From NCBI GenBank assembly GCA_025353085.1, contig JANXRI010000242.1, positions 1-5,105 of the forward strand: DNA of 5,105 nt, given 5' to 3'. How positions within the stretch are numbered: position 1 is the first letter of the stretch; every line of letters starts with the position of its first letter. A program made the position numbers and the translations under genes. Positions 1 through 5,105 of this stretch are shown piece by piece. The notes under the pieces are model-generated. The model was not told the origin of the DNA. It ran no database searches and was given only the letters and a program-made list of their open reading frames with translations. Source of the stretch: Betaproteobacteria bacterium (GTDB lineage: Bacteria > Pseudomonadota > Gammaproteobacteria > Burkholderiales > SG8-41).

Positions 1-454
1 CGCCGAGATTGAGCGACGAGTAATCGGGATTCGCCGGCACATACGCCCACAGGTTGCAAAGACTTGCTTCATCATTGCTCAAGCCCGACGTTTCGTTGCC
101 GAATACCAGCGCGACCGGATGCGCGGCCGCCGCGCTGACGAGCTCGCTCGCAACGTCGCGTGCATTCATCATTTCGTGGCGCAGATCGCGTTGACGCGCC
201 GACGTGGCCACCGCCAGCACGCAATCGGCAAGTGCTTCGGGAAGGCTCGTGCAAATGCGCGCGTGCTGCAGCACATCGATTGCACCGGTTGCGCGCGCGT
301 TCGCTTCGGCATGCGGGAACTGGCGCGGATTCACGAGATAGAGGGAATCAAGCCCCATTGTTTTCATCGCGCGCGCCGTGGCGCCGATGTTGCCGGGATG
401 ACTCGGTTGCGTCAGCACCACGCGAATATTTTTGAGCGGATCGCTTTGAATCAC
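1..454 (-). CDS. trmJ: TrmJ-type tRNA (cytidine/uridine-2'-O-)-methyltransferase, SPOUT family, 3' end outside the window
   Basis: TrmJ uses S-adenosylmethionine to 2'-O-methylate position 32 in the anticodon loop of certain tRNAs, as a cytoplasmic homodimer. The 151 visible codons contain the SPOUT (trefoil-knot) motifs in order: PSHPGNIGATARAMKTMG (residues 17-34, with Arg28 matching the conserved catalytic Arg of the family), SLYLVNP (37-43), VALVFGNETSGLSN (114-127) and NPDYSSLNL (142-150). These track E. coli TrmJ closely along the whole visible length. The family is about 240-260 residues, so roughly the last 100 are missing. They include the C-terminal end of the knot and the extension after it. 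I chose GTG at 454-452 because an in-frame TAA sits directly before it and the conserved domain begins only ten codons later. No convincing Shine-Dalgarno is visible. The gene is divergent from suhB. The family call is very secure; the exact position modified in this organism is inferred from homology. Confidence 0.95.
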   Translation of the reverse strand, partial: MIQSDPLKNIRVVLTQPSHPGNIGATARAMKTMGLDSLYLVNPRQFPHAEANARATGAIDVLQHARICTSLPEALADCVLAVATSARQRDLRHEMMNARDVASELVSAAAAHPVALVFGNETSGLSNDEASLCNLWAYVPANPDYSSLNLG

Positions 455-473
455 TTAGAATACGCGCCATGAA

Positions 474-486
474 AAATACCATGATA
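474..486 (-). promoter_or_regulatory. Candidate trmJ -10 element in the trmJ/suhB divergent spacer
   Basis: On the minus strand TATCAT occupies 486-481, matching the sigma70 -10 consensus at five of six bases. Transcription would start near 474, about 20 bases before the trmJ GTG. There is no good -35 at 16-18 bases, so support is weak. The rest of the 455-577 spacer shows no clear suhB promoter: TTGAAA at 508-513 could be a -35, but I find no matching -10 at normal spacing. Confidence 0.25.
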
Positions 487-577
487 GGCGCAACAGCGTC
501 GCCGGGGTTGAAAAGCCGCATTGTATCCGGCACTCGCTCAGTGCCGCGCCTGGCCGGGTGCTGATATGCCGGCGATG

Positions 578-1384
578 ATGCATCCGATGTTGAACACGGC
601 GGTGAAAGCCGCCCGCCGCGCTGGCACCATCATCAACCGCGCGTCGCAAAATCTCGACATCATCGCGGTGACGGAAAAAACCGCCAACGACTACGTGTCC
701 GAAGTCGACCGCGCGGCCGAAGATGCGATCGTGCGCGTGTTGCTCGAAGCCTATCCGACTCATTCGGTGCTCGCAGAGGAGAGCGGCGCGCGCGGCAAAT
801 CCGAGTTTCAGTGGATCATCGACCCGCTCGACGGCACAACCAATTTTTTGCATGGCTTCCCGCAATATGCGGTGTCGATCGCGCTCTCGCATAAAGGCGT
901 GCTGTCGCAGGCGGTAATTTACGATCCGGTGCACAACGATCTCTTCACCGCTTCACGCGGACGCGGTGCTTATCTCAACGACAAGCGCCTGCGCATCAGC
1001 AAACGTATCAACTTGCAAAAAAGCCTGATCGGCACCGGCTTTCCGTTCCGTGAGTTCGCGCACATCGATAATTACCTCGCGATTTTTCGCGATCTGACGC
1101 AAAAGACATCCGGCTTGCGCCGGGCAGGCGCGGCGACGCTCGATCTCGCTTATGTCGCCGCCGGCCGCCTCGACGGCTTCTGGGAATTTGGCCTCTCCCC
1201 ATGGGACATGGCAGCGGGCAGCCTGCTTGTTACCGAAGCCGGCGGACTGGTCGGCGATCTCGAAGGCAACAGCGGCTATATGGATTCGGGCAACATTGTT
1301 GCCGGCAACCCGAAGATTTTTGCGCAGATGATACAGGCGCTCGCGCCGCACCTGTCGCCGGCGCTTAAAACACGTAAACCGTAA
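578..1384 (+). CDS. suhB: Inositol-1-monophosphatase family protein SuhB
   Basis: This is a Mg2+-dependent, Li+-sensitive-type phosphatase of the FIG/IMPase fold that hydrolyses myo-inositol monophosphates. In E. coli the same protein also binds RNA polymerase with the Nus factors and assists rRNA antitermination and maturation, which may be its main role. From the chosen ATG the product is 268 residues, against 267 for E. coli SuhB, and it begins MHPMLN like that family. Metal ligands are visible: Glu67-Glu68 in AEESG, Asp82 and Asp85 in IIDPLDGTTNF (80-90), and Asp210 in SPWDMAAG (207-214). The family signature continues with LRRAGAATLDLAYVAAGRLD (180-199) and ends with GNIVAGNP. In-frame ATGs at 575 and 566 are alternatives. 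The ATG at 566 has GGGTG (556-560) at usable spacing, so the true start could be four codons earlier; TTG at 521 is less likely. It is divergent from trmJ and followed by a 201-base gap, so it is probably transcribed alone. Confidence 0.96.
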   Translation: MHPMLNTAVKAARRAGTIINRASQNLDIIAVTEKTANDYVSEVDRAAEDAIVRVLLEAYPTHSVLAEESGARGKSEFQWIIDPLDGTTNFLHGFPQYAVSIALSHKGVLSQAVIYDPVHNDLFTASRGRGAYLNDKRLRISKRINLQKSLIGTGFPFREFAHIDNYLAIFRDLTQKTSGLRRAGAATLDLAYVAAGRLDGFWEFGLSPWDMAAGSLLVTEAGGLVGDLEGNSGYMDSGNIVAGNPKIFAQMIQALAPHLSPALKTRKP

Positions 1385-1396
1385 CTCATACCGGCG

Positions 1397-1412
1397 CGTC
1401 GCTGGTGCGACG
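1397..1412 (+). other. Short GC-rich hairpin just after suhB
   Basis: CGTCGC (1397-1402) and GCGACG (1407-1412) can form a perfect 6-bp stem with the loop TGGT, 13 bases after the suhB stop codon. No run of T follows, so this is not a standard intrinsic terminator. It could protect the 3' end of the suhB transcript or assist Rho-dependent ending, but it may also be chance in GC-rich DNA. Confidence 0.25.
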
Positions 1413-1433
1413 ACGCCTCGCTGCGGATGACCT

Positions 1434-1473
1434 ATTGAGCGTTTCATAATGGATGATAATCGGAACGCTCAAT
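1434..1473. repeat. Perfect 10-bp inverted repeat upstream of ybiT
   Basis: ATTGAGCGTT (1434-1443) is repeated in inverted orientation as AACGCTCAAT (1464-1473), separated by 20 AT-rich bases. The second arm runs into a CCCCCC tract rather than T residues, so it is unlikely to be an intrinsic terminator. The spacer contains the two best -10-like hexamers of this region, so the arms could be a two-site operator bracketing a promoter, or an mRNA hairpin. I do not recognise the arm sequence as a known regulator site. Confidence 0.5.
1445..1460 (+). promoter_or_regulatory. Candidate -10 elements for ybiT
   Basis: CATAAT (1445-1450) and GATAAT (1455-1460) each match the -10 consensus at five of six bases and lie in the only AT-rich part of the suhB-ybiT gap. 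Neither has a good -35 at 16-18 bases: TTGAGC at 1435-1440 is only 14 bases from the second hexamer. Transcription from the second would begin near 1467, leaving a leader of roughly 120 bases that includes the short ORF at 1496-1537. Confidence 0.3.
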
Positions 1474-1495
1474 CCCCCCGAAGGAGAGGGTGAGA

Positions 1496-1537
1496 ATGGC
1501 ACTAACCCGCTGTCGCGAATTAGTGAAACATCAATAA
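1496..1537 (+). CDS. Putative 13-residue leader peptide upstream of ybiT
   Basis: A short ORF encodes MALTRCRELVKHQ and ends at TAA 1535-1537. Its start has the best ribosome-binding site in the window: AAGGAGAG at 1481-1488, seven bases before the ATG. A GTG at 1490 in the same frame is a poorer alternative because it sits almost on the Shine-Dalgarno. The ORF is in the same frame as ybiT; its stop lies 48 bases before the ybiT GTG, and no start codon occurs between them. The peptide has no recognisable domain. Because ybiT itself lacks a clear ribosome-binding site, a leader-peptide role in ybiT expression is possible, as known for some ABC-F resistance genes controlled by ribosome-mediated attenuation. 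That role is inference; the ORF is too short for coding statistics to help. Confidence 0.4.
   Translation: MALTRCRELVKHQ
1500..1525 (+). other. Stem-loop inside the ybiT leader ORF
   Basis: CACTAA (1500-1505) pairs perfectly with TTAGTG (1520-1525). Inside, after a CC/AA mismatch pair, CGC (1508-1510) pairs with GCG (1515-1517) around the loop TGTC. The structure lies wholly inside the 13-codon ORF, so a translating ribosome would melt it and a stalled or absent one would leave it folded. No T-tract follows, so it is not a terminator on its own. The fold was judged by eye, without energy calculation. Confidence 0.35.
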
Positions 1538-1585
1538 GCCGCAAGCTCCACTTACCGATCGGAAAAGTTTTGTGCTGAATATATT

Positions 1586-3184
1586 GTGCTAAGTACTACG
1601 AATATCACCATGCAGTTCGGGGGCAAACCCCTGTTTGAAAATGTCTCGATCCGGTTCGGCGACGGCAATCGCTATGGACTCATCGGCGCCAATGGCTGCG
1701 GCAAATCGACGTTCATGAAAATTCTCGGCGGCGATCTGGAGCCGAGCGGCGGTTCGGTTGCCATCGACCGCGGCGAGCGGCTTGGCAAATTGCGCCAGGA
1801 CCAGTTTGCGTTTGAAGACATGCGCGTGCTCGATGTCGTGCTGATGGGGCATGACGAAATGTGGCAGGCGATGCAGGCGCGCGATGCGATTTATGCGAAT
1901 GAGGAAGCCAGCGAAGACGACTACATGCGCGCGGCCGAACTCGAGCATGAATTTGCCGAGTTCGGCGGCTACACCGCAGAAGCGCGCGCGAGCGCATTGC
2001 TGACCGGCATCGGCGTGCCGATGGAACAGCACGACGGCCCAATGAGCGCAGTGGCGCCCGGCTGGAAGTTACGCGTGCTGCTGGCGCAGGCTTTGTTCGG
2101 CGATCCGGATATTCTGCTGCTCGACGAACCGACCAACCACCTCGACATCAACACGATACGCTGGCTCGAAGGCGTGTTGAACGAGCGCAGCAGCACCATG
2201 ATCATCATCTCGCACGATCGCCATTTCCTGTCGGCCGTGTGTACGCACATGGCCGACGTCGATTACGGCGAAATCCGCGTCTACCCGGGCAATTACGACG
2301 ACTACATGCTGGCCGCGACGCAGGCGCGCGAAGGCATGCTCACCGCCAATACGAAGGCGAAAGAGAAGATTGCCGATCTCCAGGATTTTGTGCGGCGCTT
2401 TTCGGCCAATGCGTCGAAGGCCCGGCAAGCGACCTCGCGCGCGCGCCAGATTGAAAAAATCAAGGTCGAGGACATCAAACCGTCTTCACGCGTCTACCCG
2501 TACGTCCGCTTCGACGTCGACGACCGCGACAAATTGCATCGCTACGTATTCGAAGCGCAAAAACTCGCGAAGGGTTACGACAAACCGCTGTTTACCAATT
2601 TTAATATCCGCGTCGAGGCCGGCGAACGTATTGCAATCATAGGGCCCAACGGCATCGGCAAGACCACTCTATTACGTTGCCTCGCCGGCGAGCTCACGCC
2701 CGACGCCGGCACCATACGGTGGACGGAAAAGGCGAAATCCGGCTACTGCGCGCAAGACCACGCGACCGAATTCACCGAAAAAGAAACGCTTGCGGAATGG
2801 CTCGCCAATTGGCGCGGTCCCAACGACAACGACCAGACAGTGCGCGCCGCCCTTGGACGCATGTTGTTCTCAGGCGAAGACGCAACGAAACTCACTCGAG
2901 TGCTGTCAGGCGGCGAGCAGCAGCGCATGGTGTTCGCAAAACTCGCGCTGCAAAAACCCAATGTGCTGCTGATGGACGAGCCGACCAATCACCTTGACAT
3001 GGAATGCATCGAGTCGCTCAACACTGCGCTCGAAAAATACCAGGGCACGCTGATTTTCGTGTCACATGATCGCGAGTTTGTGTCGTCGCTCGCGACGCGC
3101 ATCATCGAGATGACGGCGGCCGGTATCGTCATACATGCCGGCAACTACGAAGATTATTTGATCGCGCAGGGGCTCGCCGCCTGA
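1586..3184 (+). CDS. ybiT: ABC-F family ATPase YbiT
   Basis: This is a soluble twin-ATPase protein of the ABC-F class, with no membrane domain. Such proteins bind the ribosomal E site and influence translation; the cellular role of YbiT is less well defined than that of EttA. Its 532 residues compare with about 530 in E. coli YbiT, with close identity throughout. NBD1 has Walker A GANGCGKST (34-42), Q-loop Gln71, Walker B plus catalytic Glu in LLLDEPTNHLD (177-187, Glu181) and H-loop SHD (209-211). Its signature is the degenerate VAPGWKLR (156-163), a YbiT family trait. The charged interdomain linker (about 240-320) includes SANASKARQATSRARQIEK. NBD2 has Walker A GPNGIGKTT (353-361), Gln390, signature LSGGEQQR (440-447), Walker B MDEPTNHLD (463-471, Glu465) and SHD (493-495). 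Both catalytic glutamates are intact. GTG 1586 gives MLSTTNITMQF, matching the family N terminus. No other start lies between it and the in-frame TAA at 1535. The nearest purine run, GGAAAAG (1561-1567), is too far away to be a normal Shine-Dalgarno. Confidence 0.96.
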   Translation: MLSTTNITMQFGGKPLFENVSIRFGDGNRYGLIGANGCGKSTFMKILGGDLEPSGGSVAIDRGERLGKLRQDQFAFEDMRVLDVVLMGHDEMWQAMQARDAIYANEEASEDDYMRAAELEHEFAEFGGYTAEARASALLTGIGVPMEQHDGPMSAVAPGWKLRVLLAQALFGDPDILLLDEPTNHLDINTIRWLEGVLNERSSTMIIISHDRHFLSAVCTHMADVDYGEIRVYPGNYDDYMLAATQAREGMLTANTKAKEKIADLQDFVRRFSANASKARQATSRARQIEKIKVEDIKPSSRVYPYVRFDVDDRDKLHRYVFEAQKLAKGYDKPLFTNFNIRVEAGERIAIIGPNGIGKTTLLRCLAGELTPDAGTIRWTEKAKSGYCAQDHATEFTEKETLAEWLANWRGPNDNDQTVRAALGRMLFSGEDATKLTRVLSGGEQQRMVFAKLALQKPNVLLMDEPTNHLDMECIESLNTALEKYQGTLIFVSHDREFVSSLATRIIEMTAAGIVIHAGNYEDYLIAQGLAA

Positions 3185-3187
3185 CGC

Positions 3188-3276
3188 GTCATCCGCGATT
3201 CCGATGACAACGGCAATCGCGCTGCAAGATTCCCCCACCTATGCTCGCGCAATCCCCGCCGCCGACGAAAGCGGCG
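3188..3276. terminator. Convergent ybiT/hemN intergenic hairpins, possible terminators
   Basis: The 117-base gap between the converging ybiT and hemN genes holds two short perfect stems. GTCATC (3188-3193) pairs with GATGAC (3203-3208). CGCCGC (3257-3262) pairs with GCGGCG (3271-3276) around CGACGAAA. Neither has a T-tract on either strand, so classical intrinsic termination is not supported. They sit where transcription from both sides must end. I see no gene in the gap. Confidence 0.3.
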
Positions 3277-3301
3277 CCCAGCGCAATTTCAAACAGCGCG
3301 T

Positions 3302-4717
3302 TCATATCACGCGCGAATAACTGCGGCGCTCTCGATCCTGGCGCAGATAGCGGTCAAACACCATCGCAATGTTGCGCACCAGAAGGCGCCCCCTGGGGGT
3401 CACGGTAAGCGTGTCGCTGTCGAACTCGACGAGTTCGAGGCGCTCGAACTCGCGCAGCTCATCGAGTTCGGTCGTGAAATATCGGTCGAAGTCGATCAGG
3501 TACGACGTGGCGAATGATTCCTTAAACACCGCAAAGTGGCACATCAGTGCGCCTATCACCGCCCGTCGCACCAGGTCGTCCGCCGACATCTCGATGCCGC
3601 GCATGATGGGCAGCGTGTTGTGGTCGAGACTGTTGTAATACTCTTCAAGTGTGCGGAAGTTCTGGCTGTAGGTCGGGCCGATGCTGCCGATCGCGCTCAC
3701 GCCCAGGCCCAGCAGGTCGCAGTCCGCGTGCGTCGAATAGCCCTGAAAATTCCGGTGCAGCAAGCCCTGGCGCTGCGCCACTGCCAGCGAGTCGGTCGTT
3801 TTGGCGAAATGGTCCATCCCGATATACTGATAACCCGCCGCGTTCAGCCAGCGGATCGCCAATGCCAGCAGCTTCAACCGCGTCTCGGGCGCCGGCAGGT
3901 CGGACGCCTGTATGCGCCGCTGCGGTTTGAAGATGTTGGGCAGGTGCGCATAGTTGTACACCGCGATGCGGTCGGGCTCCGCCGCCACCACGCGCTCGAG
4001 GGTGCGCTCGAAACTCAGCACAGACTGTTTCGGCAGTCCGTAGATAAGATCGACATTAACCGAGCGAAAACCGTTGGCGCGGGCCGCATCGATGACTTCC
4101 CGGGTTTGCGCCTCGCTTTGCAGGCGGTGGACCGCGCGCTGCACGTCGGCGTCGAAATCCTGCACGCCGATGCTCACGCGGTTAAAGCCCAGTTCCCGCA
4201 AGCCGGCCACGTACGCGCTATCCACCTTACGCGGATCCAGCTCGATCGAATAATCGCCGGCCAGATCAAAATCGAAATGGCCGCGCAACTGCGCGATCAG
4301 ATCGTTGAGTTGCGCTATTCCGAAAAAGTTGGGCGTGCCGCCGCCCCAGTGCATGTGTGCGACTTTGGTGTCGTCCCCCAGCGCGCTCGCTTGCAGCGCG
4401 ATTTCCTCGTTCAGGTACTTGAGGTAGTTGGCGCCCTTGCCGCGGTCTCGCGTGATGATTTTGTTGCACCCGCAGTAAAAACAAAGCGTATCGCAGAACG
4501 GCAGGTGAACATACAGTTCGAGTGGGCGCGCGATCGCGCCGACGTTGCGCCGCGCCAGCCACGACTCATAGGCCGCCGCATCGAACGATTCCACAAACCG
4601 GTCGGCGGTCGGGTATGAGGTGTAGCGCGGCCCATGCTGGTCGAAACGGCGAATCAGGTCGAGATCGATTTCGACTGCCGGCATGATGAGAGTGCTGGAT
4701 GTCACTGTGTCTATCAT
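3302..4717 (-). CDS. hemN: Oxygen-independent coproporphyrinogen III dehydrogenase
   Basis: HemN is a cytoplasmic radical-SAM enzyme that oxidatively decarboxylates two propionates of coproporphyrinogen III to give protoporphyrinogen IX without O2, the anaerobic alternative to HemF in haem synthesis. The 471-residue product has the HemN N-terminal motif GPRYTSYPT (29-37). The cluster motif PFCDTLCFYCGCNK (73-86) supplies Cys75, Cys79 and Cys82 for the [4Fe-4S] cluster, plus the extra Cys84 typical of true HemN. HWGGGTP (123-129) is the SAM-binding glycine motif. Further family blocks are DPRKVD, FNRVSIGVQDF, NVDLIYGLPKQ, IGMDHFAK and HRNFQGYSTHADCDLLGLG, ending with SRVI as in E. coli. This full set separates it from HemW-like haem chaperones. 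ATG 4717 has GGAT six bases upstream, but ATG 4684 (MPAVEIDLDLI) aligns better with the E. coli N terminus and gives 460 residues against 457. A perfect FNR box lies upstream, so low-oxygen induction is expected. Confidence 0.97.
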   Translation of the reverse strand: MIDTVTSSTLIMPAVEIDLDLIRRFDQHGPRYTSYPTADRFVESFDAAAYESWLARRNVGAIARPLELYVHLPFCDTLCFYCGCNKIITRDRGKGANYLKYLNEEIALQASALGDDTKVAHMHWGGGTPNFFGIAQLNDLIAQLRGHFDFDLAGDYSIELDPRKVDSAYVAGLRELGFNRVSIGVQDFDADVQRAVHRLQSEAQTREVIDAARANGFRSVNVDLIYGLPKQSVLSFERTLERVVAAEPDRIAVYNYAHLPNIFKPQRRIQASDLPAPETRLKLLALAIRWLNAAGYQYIGMDHFAKTTDSLAVAQRQGLLHRNFQGYSTHADCDLLGLGVSAIGSIGPTYSQNFRTLEEYYNSLDHNTLPIMRGIEMSADDLVRRAVIGALMCHFAVFKESFATSYLIDFDRYFTTELDELREFERLELVEFDSDTLTVTPRGRLLVRNIAMVFDRYLRQDRERRSYSRVI

Positions 4718-4721
4718 GATT

Positions 4722-4735
4722 TATCCGCTACTATC
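4722..4735 (-). promoter_or_regulatory. Candidate hemN promoter -10 and start site
   Basis: On the minus strand GATAGT occupies 4735-4730, matching the -10 consensus at four of six bases. If transcription begins at 4722, the FNR box centre falls at exactly -41.5, the classical class II activator position where FNR replaces a -35 element. There is no recognisable -35 there, as expected for an activator-dependent promoter. The leader would be about 5 bases to ATG 4717 or 38 bases to ATG 4684. Confidence 0.5.
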
Positions 4736-4756
4736 CGCCCCCGTCGAATCGAGTGG

Positions 4757-4770
4757 TTGATGTAGATCAA
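4757..4770. promoter_or_regulatory. FNR/Anr-type binding site, perfect half-sites
   Basis: TTGATGTAGATCAA is a full match to the FNR consensus TTGAT-N4-ATCAA, with both half-sites perfect. FNR and its relatives are CRP-family regulators that bind this sequence as [4Fe-4S]-loaded dimers when oxygen is absent. The site lies between hemN and the divergent membrane gene and is therefore able to affect both. hemN is an established FNR/Anr target in several proteobacteria. A Dnr-type regulator uses much the same sequence and cannot be excluded. Confidence 0.85.
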
Positions 4771-4784
4771 TATCCGTTTAGAAT
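4757..4784 (+). promoter_or_regulatory. Candidate sigma70 promoter of the divergent membrane gene, overlapping the FNR box
   Basis: TTGATG (4757-4762) could serve as a -35 (four of six bases) and TAGAAT (4779-4784) as a -10 (five of six), with a 16-base spacer. Transcription would start near 4791, about 34 bases before the TTG start at 4825. The -35 lies inside the FNR box, so FNR bound there would be expected to block rather than help this promoter. Confidence 0.45.
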
Positions 4785-4824
4785 CGGAATTGCTTTCCCT
4801 TTCCGGCGCAGAAGGCGCTTGCAC

Positions 4825-5105
4825 TTGCACACACACTCGCAACTGACTCATCAGCGTCGTCGCTCGAGCGGACGCCTGCTGGCCATTTTCGGACCGGTGC
4901 TGGCGGTCGGCTCCGTGGGTTCGCTGGTCGCAATCGCGGCCGCTAACGCCGGCTGGCATACCGACCTGATGCACAGGGTCGCCATCGGCTTGGGTATAAC
5001 GCTGGTGGTGCTTGCCGTCGCCCTTTTTTACCTCCAAACCCGCCAGCGCAGAGCGCTCGACCTCGCACTGCACAACGTGGAAGCTCGCGTGGACAGCGTA
5101 GTGGA
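4825..5105 (+). CDS. N-terminal part of a two-helix membrane protein, probably a sensor or signalling protein; 3' end outside the window
   Basis: An uninterrupted frame runs to the window edge, giving 93 codons. I chose TTG 4825 because AGAAGG (4810-4815) lies nine bases upstream; TTG 4819 and GTG 4753 are in-frame alternatives, the latter placing the FNR box inside the coding region. The product has a short basic N terminus (HQRRRSSGR, 9-17), a first hydrophobic helix (about 18-40, RLLAIFGPVLAVGSVGSLVA), a short loop AGWHTDLMHR (42-51) and a second helix (52-70, VAIGLGITLVVLAVALFYL). A basic and then amphipathic stretch, QTRQRRALDLALHNVEARVD (71-90), follows. Both ends should be cytoplasmic with almost no periplasmic part. 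A two-helix anchor leading into a helix of this kind is common before PAS, histidine-kinase or GGDEF modules, but no such domain lies inside the window. A FixL-like sensor is one possibility given the hemN/FNR context; this is inference. The reading is supported by its coherent membrane topology. Confidence 0.7.
   Translation, partial: MHTHSQLTHQRRRSSGRLLAIFGPVLAVGSVGSLVAIAAANAGWHTDLMHRVAIGLGITLVVLAVALFYLQTRQRRALDLALHNVEARVDSVV

Noticed and set aside
156..163. Coordinates here are ybiT residue numbers: degenerate ABC signature VAPGWKLR in NBD1
   Set aside because: It looks like decay of the LSGGQ motif, but the same form occurs in E. coli YbiT, so it is a family trait and not a lesion.
521..577. 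N-terminal extension of suhB from TTG 521
   Set aside because: It would add 19 residues absent from SuhB homologues, has no Shine-Dalgarno, and the family N terminus MHPMLN begins at 578.
455..1447. Two minus-strand open frames (455-934 and 953-1447) opposite suhB
   Set aside because: Both are Arg/His-rich mirror frames of suhB with no family resemblance.
1538..1585. Stop-codon readthrough fusing the 13-codon ORF to ybiT, since both share a frame
   Set aside because: YbiT homologues start at the residue encoded by 1586, and the intervening codons show no family resemblance.
1589..2428. Several antisense and alternate-frame ORFs within ybiT
   Set aside because: ybiT matches its family continuously from start to stop with intact Walker motifs, so the others are shadows.
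3536..4618. A 360-codon open frame on the plus strand, opposite hemN
   Set aside because: The opposite strand encodes a full HemN with all catalytic motifs. The plus-strand product is rich in Arg, Val, Gln and His with no recognisable domain, as expected for an antisense shadow in GC-rich DNA.
4714..5073. A 119-codon minus-strand frame whose stop overlaps the hemN ATG (ATGA-type overlap), suggesting a coupled upstream gene
   Set aside because: The product is low-complexity and polar with no domain. It would put the perfect FNR box inside a gene, and the plus strand of the same DNA gives a coherent two-helix membrane protein. The overlap is probably chance.
1..5105. Mobile elements, CRISPR arrays, tRNA or rRNA genes, phage or toxin-antitoxin genes
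   Set aside because: I saw no transposase, terminal repeats with target duplication, regularly spaced repeats or tRNA-like cloverleaf anywhere in the window.

Overview
This is a GC-rich, gene-dense chromosomal window that looks like ordinary housekeeping DNA from a proteobacterium, most likely a betaproteobacterium. Three things point there. A TrmJ-type tRNA methyltransferase gene lies divergent to suhB, an arrangement I recall from that class. The proteins resemble E. coli TrmJ, SuhB, YbiT and HemN as I remember those sequences, with many substitutions. A perfect FNR/Anr-type site controls hemN. I could not run a search, so the taxonomic call is an inference.

Layout, left to right. Bases 1-454 (minus) hold the N-terminal two thirds of trmJ, cut by the window edge. 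A divergent spacer of about 120 bases follows. suhB (578-1384, plus) is an inositol-monophosphatase-family protein. A 201-base spacer (1385-1585) contains a perfect 10-bp inverted repeat, candidate -10 elements and a 13-codon upstream ORF with a strong Shine-Dalgarno that contains its own stem-loop. The ABC-F ATPase gene ybiT (1586-3184, plus) follows and starts at a GTG with no good ribosome-binding site. ybiT and hemN converge across 3185-3301, which holds only short hairpins. hemN (3302-4717, minus) encodes the anaerobic coproporphyrinogen III dehydrogenase. The hemN upstream region carries a perfect FNR box (4757-4770). At the right edge is the start of a divergent gene (4825 to beyond 5105, plus) whose TTG start is easy to miss. 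It encodes two transmembrane helices followed by a helix that looks like the entry to a cytoplasmic signalling module.

Functionally, trmJ, suhB and ybiT all touch RNA or the ribosome: tRNA 2'-O-methylation, rRNA-transcription and processing factor (in E. coli), and an E-site ABC-F factor. Nothing shows that they form an operon. hemN and the truncated membrane gene share a regulatory region built around one oxygen-responsive site. Its geometry suggests activation of hemN under low oxygen and possible repression of the divergent gene.

I see no mobile element, CRISPR array, tRNA or rRNA, and no clearly new system. The two places most worth a second look are the ybiT leader (short ORF plus hairpin) and the shared hemN/membrane-gene promoter.
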